NCBI GenBank assembly: GCA_935421135.1
Contig: OW285189.1
Location: forward strand, 16,513,072-16,577,071
From: Bugulina stolonifera
Lineage: Eukaryota; Bryozoa; Gymnolaemata; Cheilostomatida; Bugulidae
Direction: 5' to 3'
Length of the DNA: 64,000 nucleotides
Positions 48,115 to 59,340 of the stretch are shown here, in pieces (position 1 is the first letter of the stretch; every line of letters starts with the position of its first letter). A program made the translations under genes and the position numbers. Under the pieces are notes generated by a model. The model made no database searches. It saw only the letters and a program-made list of their open reading frames with translations, and was not told the DNA's origin.

Positions 48115-49182
48115 ATGTCAACAATGTTAACATTTACAAAGAATTGCTAAGTTAATAAAATATTCAATAATGAACTTACTGTATTTGCATGTTACATCTA
48201 CAAAAGCTAGCAGCACATCAGATTCACATAATAATTATAGTGGGTTGAACCAACATGGTGAGGCTTCCTCAAAACAATACATGCGTGTTTTACATCTAGT
48301 GCCCCACTACAATGAGAAAAGCTCCACCTTTTATTGAACTGGAAACAAACTCTTTTTCACTCTGCCTCTGCAAAAGTCAATAATGCACCTCAATTTCTTA
48401 ACAATGGCATGTCTAACGGACTGAAATAGCTAGTTGTAGTGATGCTTGTCAATTCCAAAATTATTTTGCCATCGTTTGGCATCACTATCTTTCAATTCTG
48501 CCATAATTCAATTAAAAGCACCATAATGTTTTCTGCTACCAGCAGAATCTGACACCCAGCACTACTACTGCGTTTGCTTGAACCAATACCAAAGTAATGC
48601 TAAGTTATTTCTAGCACAGGTTGATGTCTCATGTATAGGATATTCAACTCTATTGGAAGCTAAAATAGTTGTCAACTAAATGATACCTGGAACAATTATA
48701 TACACACATACATGTAATAATAGTGTAAATTATGTGAATAATATAACAACATACAGGAATTGCAATATTAGACCGATATTTATGTAGTTTTACAATTCCT
48801 GGTCATAATTTTCTGCGCAATTCTTCATTGTGACGGCATCATGGTAGATGTATAAAACTCTGTTGTGTGAATTTCTGAAGCAGTTTGCTTATATAGTTTA
48901 GAAATTTATTATCTACAAATAGATTTATTCGCATATGGTGTTGCCCCAAACACCCATAATAAGCTACTTGAAATATAAATATTGAGTTGTCGACATGTAT
49001 TATCAAGCCTAACTCTAATTTTGGAAATCTATCTATTTACAATTTTGGAAAAATAATCTATGCTCTCTTTAATAGTAGTTGAAATTCATCACATAAAGAA
49101 ATTAACCCTTTGTTAGTATATTCGGGGGGGGGGGGGATAACCATTGACAATCGAATTTCTATGCTAAACCTGTTGCCAGTCC

Positions 49183-49394
49183 TAAAGGGCATGCTACACG
49201 GACGCAAAATTTATGCGAATCGTATAAATTTTGCGTTTTGCGTTTACTGATGTTGAACCATGAATTAATGAGTAGACAACTTCTATTGTTTACAATAAAA
49301 ACGCAACTTCTGTGTAGCACCCAACAACGTTTTCCGTTTTTTAAACTGGCGATATTCCCAGAAGTTGTGCGTCCATGTAGCATATACCCTTTAC
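49183..49394. mobile_element. 212-bp MITE with TAAAGGG ends
   Basis: The left end is TAAAGGGCATGCTACACGG and the right end, read in reverse, is TAAAGGGTATATGCTACATG. Both are followed by GACGCA, giving inverted repeats of about 25 bp with small gaps. Sister units lack it. It has no coding capacity, and the superfamily is not clear. Confidence 0.65.
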
Positions 49395-49935
49395 TATCCA
49401 ATCCTAATCAGACAATACAAATGATATTAGTGGAAGTGGTATTTATTATTTATAAAGCATTTACATCACTTTGCATCAACCTGAGATAGTAAGTCACATG
49501 ACTTATGGATGCCTAACCTTTATTTCACCACAAAATCAAGCAACTGGTTGTGACAATTCTGTTATAGGATCTGAAATCTAACTAGTAAGATTCAACATAC
49601 ATGTATCATGTACATGTGAGTTATTGTTACCTTTGGTGATGAATTATACAGAAATTTGAGTTCTGTAATTTGAAGCCTATTGCAGCCAGTGAACTTTATA
49701 TACAGGTACATAATATATTCTGAAGAATTATAGCTTTTGTAGCTAGCGCCAGTGTCATCATGCATGTACATGTACATTATTATTGTTGACAGCTACTTTC
49801 CATACAATCCGACAGTACCGCGGTGGAGGTCATTACGGCTACTTTGGATTTTTGTTGTCTCTTTGCCATATCCTTCAACTAGTTAACTATTGGTTCGTTT
49901 GTTTCATATAACCAGCAGTGGTTTTAGTGCTATAT

Positions 49936-50664
49936 TGCAATGGTTTTTGGTTTCTGGTGTAATCGTGCTAAGATGACTCCCGAGTCCAAAATGAAGTGTC
50001 TATGAGTGGTGCTAGGCCTTCTCATTACATGAAAGATTGATCGGTGTCAGTAGTCAAAGAACTACCAAAGACGACCCATGTGGTCTCGAGTTATGCTTGG
50101 TTACTATACTGAGAAAGAGAGTGATTCGACCTAGTAGGCAGTTCGTGTTGCAAGGTCGAAGACCTTAACAACTAGAATGACCTATCTACGAAGTGAAAGT
50201 CTCTGTATATAAGTATAGAAGTGTCTTTATTGAGATCCAAGCACTGACTGAGGCAGCAAAAGTAAAAAAGAATGCCCTTTATGGTAAGGAGTAAGAGAAA
50301 TTCCGGAGTAAGTTTCGGAAAAAAGGCCGATGTAGTGTCGGGAGAAGACGACGTAGGGTCGTCCAGAAATTGTGCAACAACATGGCGGCTGGAAGCCCGA
50401 TGGCCAACCCAAAATGGGTCGGGTTGTTGCAAAAGATGCTTAGAATCATCTAGATCATATGCAAAATCAATACCAAGTAATTCTGAGAAGTCGGGCCTCT
50501 TTACATGGGTATAAAAACAGTACAATGTCTTAGTAATGCCATATTCAAGTATACAAACAATATTCAACTAAGTAGCAATGGATACAAACAGATATACATA
50601 CAGTGTATGGGTACACATATAATTAGTGTCAGGTGGTTGAGGAAGACTGTGCGTGACCATTACA
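49936..50664 (-). mobile_element. Solo LTR of the Gag/zinc-finger retroelement family
   Basis: Read on the minus strand it follows the LTR at 13772-14434 from end to end, including GGGTCGGCC-like, TATA-type and AATAAAG-type parts, but it is clearly diverged. ATAT flanks both sides (49932-49935 and 50665-50668). The sister unit near 34295 continues without the insert. This is the signature of LTR-LTR recombination, and it shows that the family makes 4-bp target duplications. Confidence 0.85.
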
Positions 50665-50989
50665 ATATTCCTTTTATACTGCTCCTTGTAGGTTACACTG
50701 TGTGCTCTGGCTGTTGGATGTGAAAGTTTCAATGCATTTATTGTACTGGAACATCTTGTGTACTGTCTGTGTGTTACCGTGTAGAGTAGTAATCCTTGTT
50801 GTTGGGTAAACACAGTGCAGGCATGATAGTTCAGCTGGTAAAGAGGCTTAGAGGTGGGCACTGCTGATCCTTGTGAAGCCAAAACAATTATTCTAAGAAT
50901 TTGTGGTAAGACCTGTGATTGGTTTTCTGATAACAGTAATAGTTTCATATTAGCCAATCATGATGTAATAATAGATAACTACACCTATT
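50665..50989 (+). promoter_or_regulatory. Upstream region of copy D with CCAAT box and tRNA-like A-box
   Basis: ATAGTTCAGCTGGTAAAGAG near 50825 and TTAGCCAATCATGA near 50951 correspond to the conserved blocks of the other copies. The solo LTR has landed about 330 bp upstream of the TATA element, on the opposite strand. Confidence 0.5.
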
Positions 50990-51091
50990 ATATAAATATA
51001 TATTTCTCCATTGTATGTAGCATTTAGTTGATGACCAGCATTGGAACAAGATTTCTATTCATCTAATCTGGTTCAGGAGAGTTAAGTGTAG
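50990..51091 (+). promoter_or_regulatory. TATA element and non-coding exon 1 of copy D
   Basis: ATATAAATATATATTTC near 50990 is followed by the shared untranslated exon, which ends at GTAG|GTAAGC (51091/51092). Confidence 0.55.
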
Positions 51092-51420
51092 GTAAGCCTA
51101 ATGTTTAATAGAGGTCGTGAATAAATAAATATATAAAATAGTGTATAAAAGTATATACACTGTAAGTATGAGAGTATAAAAGTACATAAAATATAATAAA
51201 TATATCTGTAAAATATCTTTGATCACAATGGTTGTGGCCTCAATTGGTATCTGGGAAAATTGATAATCATTGATTGGACTATAAGAACAGTTTATTTTTT
51301 TTAAAAACCTAAAAGCATCACCATATGCATGTGCTTGTTATAAGATTAGAAACTTTTCTAAGATTCTCTAACTTTTAATATTGTAGACAGACAATCCAAC
51401 AGGAACTCTGCATTTATAGA

Positions 51421-54400
51421 ATGGCTAAATCAGATGGGCTTATAATACGCACTTATGTTTTATTTATGCTCTTGATTGTGAGGATATCTGCCAATCCAGG
51501 TAAAGTAAAGTTGTTGAAATAAAAAGGTCTTATCTGTTTCAATATACTATAGTGTACTGGCCACTGGGGGTTGACTTGAGAACAACGGAGTTTGATAGGA
51601 TAGGATATTATCTTAACTTTATTTTAATCCTCTAAACCCACTAAACTCGTGAAAACTGTAACAAATTATATAATAATAATATAAATGATAGCTAAATATA
51701 GAATAATAACACGCAGTAAGCTATAATATTCACTTGTATTAAAATGACCACAAATATGCACTCAAATGTATTAATTGCTTAGGTATGTACATTGACAGCT
51801 GCAGTCAAACCACAGTATTTGGCATCATGACAAAGGAATAATATTATTGGATAAATTACCTCTTTTGAGTCTCCCAGTAGCAGTAATATAATATAAGTTT
51901 CTGGTAGTAAAATATCTGCTCCAAAGTATAGCAGATCTTGATGTTTATACACCCATAGTAACATTGGGCCTTTTGATTTCCATATTTCAGAGGGATACTT
52001 ATATAGGAGTAAAATAGATAAAAATAGCAATAATTGATGTCATATTGTGACATCATTAGCTGGGTATGTATGTACTTGCAGTCACATTGGGTCAGCACTG
52101 AATCATTTTTAGGCAGCATATTATGACAAAAATAACAAATAGGGTAAAACTGGTTCTATCCAGCATAATGAATAAAACAGGATGTCTGTAAATGTTAAAC
52201 TGTAAATAAAAATAGATCCTGGTATAAAGAAGTGAACAAAACTGCATGTCAGCAAATGTGAATCACATGTTGGCCATTTACATATAGGCTATTGTAGCTC
52301 AAGACAACATTTTGACATTTGCGAACATTGTGAGATTTCACCAGCGAGCAAGACACAAAAATTAATCTAAAAGTGTTTTCATTAGCAAGAAGATAATGCG
52401 ATAACTATAGTATGCACATGTACGTAATTATGACCTATTACACACAGCTGACCCGATATGCAACGATATGACAAGGTGGAAATCTGTGGCCGACAAATCA
52501 GTTCTACCTCGAGATGTCACTAAAACAGTGTACTTGTCAGATACACACCCCGATCTCTACACATTTGTTACTCACACAGACGGAAGGAGAATAGCTAATG
52601 GTGTGAGAGGGAATGAGCAGCTTTACAGAGAAGCTTGCACGTAAGCAATTATTGTATCCAAATTATCTTGGATGATGCAGTCTACAGTGTTAGCAGTCAA
52701 TCTATCTCCACACATAAACATTAATGATTTATTTGTATATACACATGGGCTGAGATATACAATTGTTGTAAAGGTTTTCAAAGTCTTGTTGGCTTCCATT
52801 GCCAAATAATTCAGATATTGGGTAGCTTAATGTCCATGGCTTAATGTCAATTGCTTAAACCTTGAAATATTGTCCTGTATCAGAGAGTATTTACTGGTCA
52901 AGTGTAGGATGGCTGTCTGTACACACGTGCATATATAATATAACAGGTAACCTCTACATCTGTGTTGAAAATATCTTTCCACAAAAATCCAGAAAAAATA
53001 TCAGTCAATTTTTAATTTCGCCTCATATGTGGTGTTTTGGTGAGTGCTGTTCATAACAGTTACCTGAGTTACAAGGTTTTGATTCTTCAATGTAGCAGAG
53101 TGTCTACAGAATGCACATTGTTCTATGGTTGATCTGTCATAATACCCTAAAAGCAGAAATATTTCGCGGAAGAAAGTTTCGCAAGTTTGCTAATCTTGGA
53201 GCAATTTGCGATAGAAATATTTAGCGAGTTTGGCCTATCGAGAAATTTTTTTAAGTCCCAAAATTGATGTTTAAGCATATTTCAGCATTAAAACCAAGCT
53301 TAGCTAAGCTCTATTGTGGTGGAACTGTTCAACCGTGTGTGTGGGCTGATTGCCGCTATACATGCGGTCGTTGAAGCTTCCTTTTTTGGGGTTGCCGAGA
53401 TGGCCGTGATGGTAGCGGCTTCAGACACATGCTAGGCGCAGTGTCGGAGGTTGGCGGTTCAAGACCACATTGCTCCCAGGAAAAAGTCCACAACATTGGT
53501 GGCAGCTGGGATGCTGAAAGACCCATGGCTCGTTGTGGTGGGGAGAATGTGGTGGAACTGTTCAACCGTGTGTGTGGGCTGATTGCCGCTATACATGCGG
53601 TCGTTGAAGCTTCCTTTTTTGGGGTTGCCGAGATGGCCGTGATGGTAGCGGCTTCAGACACATGCTAGGCGCAGTGTCGGAGGTTGGCGGTTCAAGACCA
53701 CATTGCTCCCAGGAAAAAGTCCACAACACTATGTTTACTCAGATTTAAACCCCACTTATATGCAGTACAAAACTACAACTGACTCCCATATAGTGCAGTA
53801 AGCCCACCTGTGAGGTCAAGTAATTACCATAGCTTGTTAAAAGATCCTCTGATTAAGCTCCTACTCTAGGCTACTTACCAATTATGTTATAGCAAATACA
53901 TGCTGCTTTGTAAAATATTCAACTATGTATCATATAGCTATATAGCTGCATGTATGGTCTGTTTAAACCAGAAATTATTTAAATCAGTTTGAAAGCAGAT
54001 ATTAATAGCGATGGAAATTATTTGCCAGTTTGTCACCCACGAAATTCGCAAAAGTTAAAACTCGCAAAATGTATCTGCTTTTAGGTATACAATGTACATG
54101 TGCATGTATTTTAGAGAGGTCTGTATAAATGAGAGAGGATTTCAGTGCAGATTTGTGGCATTTGTATATCCATACATCTGTCTCTTGACTGAGCATACAA
54201 ATAACTTTCTGAAGAATTCTGGATTTAGTGAAAAACTTTACATTGTACCAAGAATCTGCCTGCCAGGTGAGTAAAGCAAGAATATCTCAAATGGACAGTG
54301 TGCTACAAAACTAAAATAATAATTTCACACTCATCATGTTAACTGCATACTAGGTCCTACATAAACAAATGATGTACAAAATATTTCAGCTTTCATTTTA

Positions 54401-54655
54401 CTCGCATTTACTCTGTTTACAGATGATGGTTGTCGGAGAGCCGGTGACTACCTTGCCGATAGCTTTAGCCGCTGTCACTTCTACCGATGCACGCACCTGT
54501 TTGGACCTGTCACACTACGAGCCACTAAACACAGATGTCCTAGTGGAACGCTAACTAGAGAGAACTTTCTACTTAGCAGTGGTCAGTCGTCTACCGACCC
54601 TTGCTCTGAACGTGGTACACAATGCATGAGACCATTCCCAGTGTTTGCTCCATGA
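51421..54655 (+). CDS. Secreted cysteine-rich family protein, copy D
   Basis: Coding exons are 51421-51499, 52448-52640, 54115-54266 and 54423-54655: 657 nt, 218 residues, GT-AG throughout, with exon lengths equal to copy B. Intron 2 carries an extra segment of about 745 bp (51553-52297). Intron 3 carries a MITE with a TRIM nested in it, so the gene spans more than twice the length of copy B with an unchanged frame. The protein has the signal peptide, the DPICNDMTRWKSVADK domain, the VCINERGFQCRF block and the C-terminal six-cysteine domain (RCHFYRCTHLFG, RCPSGTL, DPCSERG). Relative to A and B, exon 4 has NNFLKNSGFSEKLYIVPRIC, as in copy C, which supports a C-D pairing. It is probably functional if the enlarged introns splice. 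Confidence 0.87.
51553..52297. mobile_element. Unidentified insertion in intron 2 of copy D
   Basis: Copy C reads CTATAGCCCAAGACAA at the matching place. In copy D about 745 bp separate CTATAG from CTCAAGACAA. The insert starts TGTACTGGCCACTGG and ends near GGCTATTGTAG. It is AT-rich, with weak repeats of the GTAAATG type. I see no coding frame and no clear inverted ends, so the class is unknown. Confidence 0.55.
53315..53728 (+). mobile_element. Complete 414-bp TRIM (miniature LTR retrotransposon)
   Basis: Two 181-bp direct repeats (53315-53495 and 53548-53728), identical by eye, start TGTGGTGG and end CCACAACA. They enclose 52 bp. That interior starts with TTGGTGGCAGCTGGGAT, a primer-site-like sequence, and ends with the purine tract GTGGTGGGGAGAA. 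CTAT flanks both sides (53311-53314 and 53729-53732). Every structural signal of an LTR retroelement is therefore present with no coding capacity. Identical LTRs imply a very recent insertion. The LTR carries a tRNA-like pol III promoter, described separately. Confidence 0.88.
53401..53466 (+). promoter_or_regulatory. tRNA-like A and B boxes inside the TRIM LTR
   Basis: TGGCCGTGATGGTAGCGGC at 53401-53419 fits the A-box consensus TRGCnnAGYnGGTnnnnGC. GGTTCAAGACC at 53456-53466 fits the B-box GGTTCRAnnCC. The 55-bp spacing is normal for tRNA genes. GACAC and GTGTC between them could form an anticodon-like stem. The second LTR has the same at 53634-53699. A functional tRNA is unlikely because the acceptor stem is poor. 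Confidence 0.75.
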
Positions 54656-55264
54656 GTTTAGCAGTTTGCGTTTGCTGGTACAGCAGACACATAACATACA
54701 AGTTTGTTACAGTGTCTGAATAACTTGATTCTTCTTTCTTTATAATATCTCCAGGTACATGTAACCTTCAGTATTGGCACATTAGCCTGTAACATACGAT
54801 CTAATTATAGCCCTGGAATGTATGTAGTAAAGTGAAATCAAGTGAAAAATAAAATATACCAAGTTATAACTAAAAGAAGCAAAGTTTTGAGCTCAATGAC
54901 AATTGAGCATGAATCATAAACAGTTTCTGTACTTGGATAATAGTTCCCATTGTTCTATTTACTAAAGTAAATGTGTGGTAGCCTACTTTGTGTGACAATT
55001 ATTCTAGTAGTAACAGTGTGAATACTCCCCATTGTATGTGGGTAACTATTGTAAAACTGGTACAAAGTAATTATCATTGTTCATAGAGGTGGAATGCATT
55101 CACTTACAGCAAAATATGCAATAATTTTGTTCAAAAATTATATTTTCTTTGATTAGTCTTGGAGTTATGTTTTCTTGATCTGTGAGGATAAGGAAACAAC
55201 AGGGTAGGTAGGCTGAAGCTTGTTTCAAGGCTTTTTGCAACTTAAATGTACCAGTGAGCAAAGA

Positions 55265-55410
55265 CAGATTTTGGAGTTGTTATACCTCAGCTAACTTTAC
55301 TAAACACACATATACACATACATGTAAATGTGCATGTATGTGTATATTTGGCTATATTTGTATATTTGTGTTTAGTAAAGTAAGCCGAGATATAACAACT
55401 CCAAAATTTG
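55265..55410. repeat. Fold-back hairpin, second copy
   Basis: It has the same arms as 37512-37633 (CAGATTTTGGAGTTGTTATA facing TATAACAACTCCAAAAT). The left arm here is a better match to the right arm than in the first copy. The loop is longer, with GTATATTTG repeats. Confidence 0.72.
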
Positions 55411-56992
55411 CATGTACATGTATTATGTATATATTCAATCAAACAGCATACTATTTGGGTGTTTTACATTTCATCAGTGCAGCTGAGAGTTATCATTGGG
55501 AGAACACTTTGACAATACTGTGTATTCGCAGCAATGTTGGTATTTGTGTCCCATAACAGCCTGTAAATATAAGAGCTCCCATTGAGGATCCTGTTGTCCC
55601 CCCTCTCTCTGTCCTGAAACTGACATTATATTATAAATGTATTTATTTTATATGTTTAGATTCCATAATAATGTTACACAACACTAAAATTTATTACAAA
55701 ATACAAATCACGCCCTTTGCACAACATGAATTTTTATGTTATTAGAACATCTATTTTATATTTTATAGTTTATACAATAATAAAATCACATCCATTCGCA
55801 CCACTCGAATATTTCACAAAAATAAATTTTTTTGTTGTATTTTTTATTTTTTTTTTTCATCCAGTCGATTACTTTTGCTAACTATTAAAATGTGTATGTC
55901 AACCTAGCACAAAATATATTTTTATAATGGATAGGGGTTCAAAACATGTGATACATTATCATCTTTCTTGGTCCATGTAAATATTCCAACATTTTTGCCA
56001 TTTATAAGTCGGAGTTGAATGAGATCTCCACTGTCACATCTTTATCACAAGAAACTGTTTACCTATTTCATTTATTTCTAGGCCGGCCCATAAAATAGAT
56101 AAAAAGTCTAATATTTTTATTCATTTCTGCTTATACGTGTACAATTATATTATTCATTGAATAAATATATTATTTATTATCATTTATGTTTTACTTTAAA
56201 ACAAAACAATGATAGGTTAGTTACTACTATTCAACCTAACTTAACTTGCCACAAACTCATTTAACTGAATAAACTTAAATGGCTCTTAGGGTCTCCTGTA
56301 CCAACAGATGCCAGTATTGCGCTTGGTGGCTCTCAAACTGGAAGGGACGCTGCAGTGCAGCGTGACAAGGCATGAAGCATGCCACACATGAACACTGAAG
56401 TTTTACCTTAAGAAAACTCCAGCTATATATTCTGCACCACCCTCCTACCATTCCATAATGCATAATGCATAATGCTAATTTTATACAAAACCCCATGTCA
56501 ATATCTTAAGTAAGTGAATTTCATAAATAAAATATTTTCCCTGCCTCTACACCTTACCTCTGTATATTATCACATCTACACTATTTCGAATTTGTCTACT
56601 CTTCGCTCATATCTTCAATAAAGGAAGTATAACTCCTACTGTGGAATATAATTATATATATGTAAGTTGCAAGTTGTTTTTTTCTTACATATAGGCCTAC
56701 TCTATCTGAGTGAAGATAACTCATACATTATCATCAGAGATGATGATGTATGGTTATACATCGAAATATAAGGAGTCAACTAAAATATAAAAATGCGTCT
56801 CGTTTTATTGTTCATCATTAACATACTCGCTTGCACTAACATTTTCCAACTCTTACATATACTTTATCCATGAAACAATCTCTTGTGAACTTCTCCCAAG
56901 AAAGGTACACCATTCTCTAAAAGTTCAACATAGTTATTTAACACACAATAGTATTATGGTTTTTGTACCAATGTTATAAAATGGCGGATATC

Positions 56993-57234
56993 AGGCATAT
57001 TCGGATATTGCACTGTGAAGCTTTATAAATAACAATCTGCGGCAATAATAATTTATGTAACTCAATAAGATAGCGCTAGCTATAACGCAAGGTTTAGGCG
57101 TGCCTGGTAATAATCATATTTATTAACAAGGGTATTCCCCTTCAGAGCAAGCATCAGTCAAGCCTGAACGATCAAACTGTTTTCGGATATTTAAAACAGT
57201 CCTATATGAACCGGTATAGTTTCCAAATACGCCT
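56993..57234. mobile_element. 242-bp MITE, second copy
   Basis: The length and ends equal those at 39198-39439 (AGGCATATTCGGA, CCAAATACGCCT). It was carried along by the segmental duplication rather than inserted separately. Confidence 0.65.
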
Positions 57235-58379
57235 AGTATGCACAAAGCACTGTTTTTGACCTTCGACCCCTGCCGATTCCCATCATGCGAGATGTAGCTA
57301 CATCTTTAAGTTGATTAGCGCATTTAAGATTTTGTTTAAAATTGTGTCAAAGAATTCAGCTAAATTAGATATAGTCCTGCTATAAAGTAGGCCCAAACGA
57401 CATCCTACAACACACAGGATCAATCAAAGCTAAGACTAATAGATTTCTGGAGAAAGCTTATTAAAATCATAAAATTTTACTCAATTGGCTGGTGTGAAAC
57501 ATCCCACTAAAATGAATTGCTCTCCAGCACTAACTTTTGTTCTAAGGCATTATATCTTATTCTAACAGCCATTATTATCCAACGTGTCTGTCCCAGCATG
57601 AAAATGGCCTATCTTTATAATTTTTTTTGGTTGATTTGGTGTTCTACATGTCCCCTGACCATGTTCTGAAAATTTGGTGATGATTGTATAATTTCTTCCT
57701 ATTTAAACTGAGAATGCAAACAACCTATCTGGGAGCCACTGTTCACATCTCAATAATGAATTAACCTACAAGTATGAGTATTTGGCATCCACCAATCACA
57801 ATGCTTAAATTATCATTACATTGCATTGTACTTGAAGTTAGTGCAGCAAACATACAGCATAGCAGTATTAAATGATCCATGACCAATGGAAAAGTTATAA
57901 CAAAAAAGCAAGTAAGCAGATGAAAATGTTAAGTTTTTTCATAAATTTGGAGTCATATTGGGCAAATCTGAAACAATATTATATGGTTGAACAAATTACT
58001 ATAATATTATCAATATTTACTGCACTCTTGATGTAATTAACGGAACTAATGCTGGACACCACTTCCACAACATGTTCCATCATGTAAATTAAGCTGGGCT
58101 AACGATAAGTCTCTAGGCAGAGAGAAATGTTTTAGTTTAGGTAAACATTAAAGTGTATTTAACAATATTATGCAACAATTTAACTGGGAAACAAATTAAT
58201 CTAGCAACAGTCTGTGAAAACCTGTATATATGTTACAATAGGCTTCCAGTGTTCGATGTGCGCAATGTGCTTGGAAACTTGGAAACTTTGTGTCAAAATT
58301 GTAAGAGCTGTTCAAAAATATTTAAATTAACACAAAGCTTCCAAGCTAAATATTTTATTCAGATAGTAAATTGAAATAC

Positions 58380-59340
58380 TGTGGTGAAACAGCCTCCGTG
58401 GTAATGGCACCTAGGCCAGCCACACTGACAATATTATTAGCTGACATTCAATATTCTTATCCATGCATTGTTATCCATATTATCCATGCACTCATTATTA
58501 TCTTATATACTGCGTGTCTTATATACATATCTGTATTAGCAATCAAGCCTTGGAATTACGTTCTATTGCAGCTTGGTTTTTCCCACATTTATATACTTAT
58601 TTAGTAACTGTCTGTTCTTGCTTGATTGTGAATTATTAGAGTCTTTTTGCCATTTTATAGTAACTTCGTGGCCGACCTTATAGATTTAGCTCATAATTAT
58701 ATATGACATGTTTCTCCTTATTGTAAGCACATTTTGTCCAAAGGCCGACCTTTTTATGTGGCCGAGTCGGGCGGAACCAGACATGTTGTTGCGTAAGTTC
58801 CGGAGCCGACCCCATGTCGGCCCTTTTTGCCGGAAGTTTGTTATGTATATAAGGCAGTGCATTTCTTGTTGTGAATCAGTTGTTGATTGCGCTTGAATAA
58901 AGCAACATCTCCTAACTCAACCTACGGAGGCTTACTCTTTAGGCGGGTAACTCCACCTGAGAATACTTTGGATTCAGTACGGCTCGAGTTCACCTCATCC
59001 TAGGCTAACCACATCTCTATCCACCCCTTAGGCTTAGGCCAATCCCGGGTTCCAATGAACCTAGCGTCGGACTTAGGTTCTCAAGGTGAGATCTTCTTTC
59101 TCTGCACTCCCTCGGAGTATTAACTCTACAAGACCTACGTCGGTGCTGAGCTCCAATGACTCTCGGCATCGGCCTACGTCTGATATAATCTACAATCTAC
59201 ACTATAAAGAGCACCCATAACTGTTCACTCTTTTATGTAATGAGCAGAAGGTACACTTGGTCGGCCTCTAACACCTTCCAAGCCCTTCACATACTTGTAG
59301 CCTTCGGCTCTCGTATGCAATAGTACTCAAAAACATTACA
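58380..59340 (+). mobile_element. Solo LTR with retroviral-type promoter signals
   Basis: It starts TGTGGTGAAACAGCC and ends AAAACATTACA. It contains TATGTATATAAGGC and GCTTGAATAAAGC in the usual TATA-to-polyA order, and GTCGGCC-type repeats like the LTR at 13772. No primer site follows. Flanks are AATAC and CTACT, so a clean target duplication is not visible. It is related to the LTR at 47150-48114. Confidence 0.7.

Larger units (their letters stand above)
43626..49935. other. 5' flank of copy D, diverged and interrupted
   Basis: Blocks at 43626-44400, 44700-44960, 46790-47050, 48580-48800 and 49490-49930 match other unit flanks. Between them are a solo LTR (about 47150-48114), a MITE (49183-49394), a GGGGGCT-rich fragment (44990-45065) and the SINE relic at 46350-46435. 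No gene is supported. Confidence 0.5.
53145..54085. mobile_element. TA-flanked MITE in intron 3 of copy D, hosting a TRIM
   Basis: The ends are CCCTAAAAGCAGA and, inverted, CCTAAAAGCAGA, followed by TTTCGC/TTTGCG-rich subterminal DNA. Copy C has GTCATAATATACAATG here. Copy D has GTCATAATA, the element, then TATACAATG, so the target TA is duplicated. A TA duplication fits the Tc1/mariner superfamily. Without the nested TRIM and its 4-bp duplication it is about 520 bp and non-coding. Confidence 0.8.
54656..58135. other. 3' flank of copy D, duplicate of 36595-40330
   Basis: It matches the C flank closely to 58135 and then diverges. It includes the AATAAA-bearing GAAAAATAAAATATACC (near 54845), the fold-back hairpin at 55265-55410 and the 242-bp MITE at 56993-57234. 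No independent gene is supported. Confidence 0.65.

Noticed and set aside
53315..53728. Simple tandem duplication instead of a TRIM
   Set aside because: TG...CA ends, primer-site and purine-tract positions and a flanking 4-bp CTAT duplication would be unexplained by plain tandem duplication.
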